The translations under genes and the position numbers were made by a program. 64,000 nt of DNA from positions 159,807 to 223,806 of the forward strand of contig JAUHXS010000005.1 in the NCBI GenBank assembly GCA_030426955.1, given 5' to 3'. The stretch is from Bacteroidia bacterium. Its GTDB lineage: Bacteria > Bacteroidota > Bacteroidia > Chitinophagales > JAUHXS01. Shown in pieces: positions 63,982 through 64,000 of the stretch. Under the pieces are notes generated by a model, which was not told the origin of the DNA, did no database searches, and was given only the letters and a program-made list of their open reading frames with translations. The stretch's first letter is position 1; each line of letters opens with the position of its first letter.

Positions 63982-64000
63982 GATGTTAAGAGGCAAAATT

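Overview
This window comes from a member of the Bacteroidota, probably a Cytophagales or Flavobacteriales relative. The support is AT-rich coding throughout, many secreted proteins with type IX secretion (T9SS) sorting domains of both the gliding-motility (CHU_C-like, type B) and type A kinds, phylum-restricted families (DUF3098, DUF4199, DUF5606, DUF6913), promoters of the TAnnTTTG type, a three-subunit sdhCAB of the b558 kind, and the ftsX-DUF3098-uppP-truB-ribF gene order. The genus cannot be fixed from the sequence alone. No tRNA, rRNA, CRISPR array or complete prophage was seen. Coding density is high: the longest stretches without a gene are 54031-54269, 48377-48557 and 7436-7607.

Layout. 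25-7435 (-): a TetR-controlled RND efflux operon (tetR, tolC-like, adaptor, pump, then a TPR protein), with a readable promoter and two palindromic operator candidates. 7608-12761 (-): a KtrB/TrkH-type transporter, a T9SS protein, dapA with a DUF6913 partner, and a small membrane protein. 12823-21448: trmB, a seven-TM sensor fused directly to a LuxR DNA-binding domain, a large T9SS propeller protein, a TrpF-like protein lacking its catalytic cysteine, and a YadA-head-like beta-roll protein. 21527-27045 (+): a tight six-gene run (sulfotransferase, cysteine-less TlpA-like protein, TPR/glycosyltransferase-like protein, DUF5606, basic secreted protein, Tat-exported glycosylasparaginase). 27056-30806: lipid kinase, nadE, gmhA, gmhB.

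30883-35499 (+): the succinate dehydrogenase operon sdhC-sdhA-sdhB, interrupted twice: by a four-helix-bundle (23S-IVP family) gene bounded by 19-bp inverted repeats, and by an MNT/HEPN nucleotidyltransferase toxin-antitoxin pair. The two insertions share a 33-nt leader (24/33 identical, ungapped). 35507-39885 (-): four translationally coupled genes resembling olefin/beta-lactone (OleA, OleC, OleD) enzymes, with an AurF-type diiron oxygenase and no OleB hydrolase. These two regions are the strongest candidates for undescribed biology.

39963-42692 (-): GT2, DUF4199 and a degenerate dihydroorotase. 42761-46459 (-): two secreted T9SS proteins. 46550-50334 (-): Tat-signal DODA dioxygenase, pirin, a lipoprotein and a CPBP protease. 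50458-54030 (+): ftsX, DUF3098, uppP, truB, ribF. 54031-54269: two related hairpins with a compensatory base-pair change. 54270-59527: three secreted proteins (gliding-type T9SS protein, PQQ-type sugar dehydrogenase, M43-like metalloprotease). 59661-63865 (-): a secreted unknown and a NarX/NarL-like two-component pair whose response-regulator gene carries a one-base frameshift. All positions were read by eye; family names rest on motif recognition, not on database searches.
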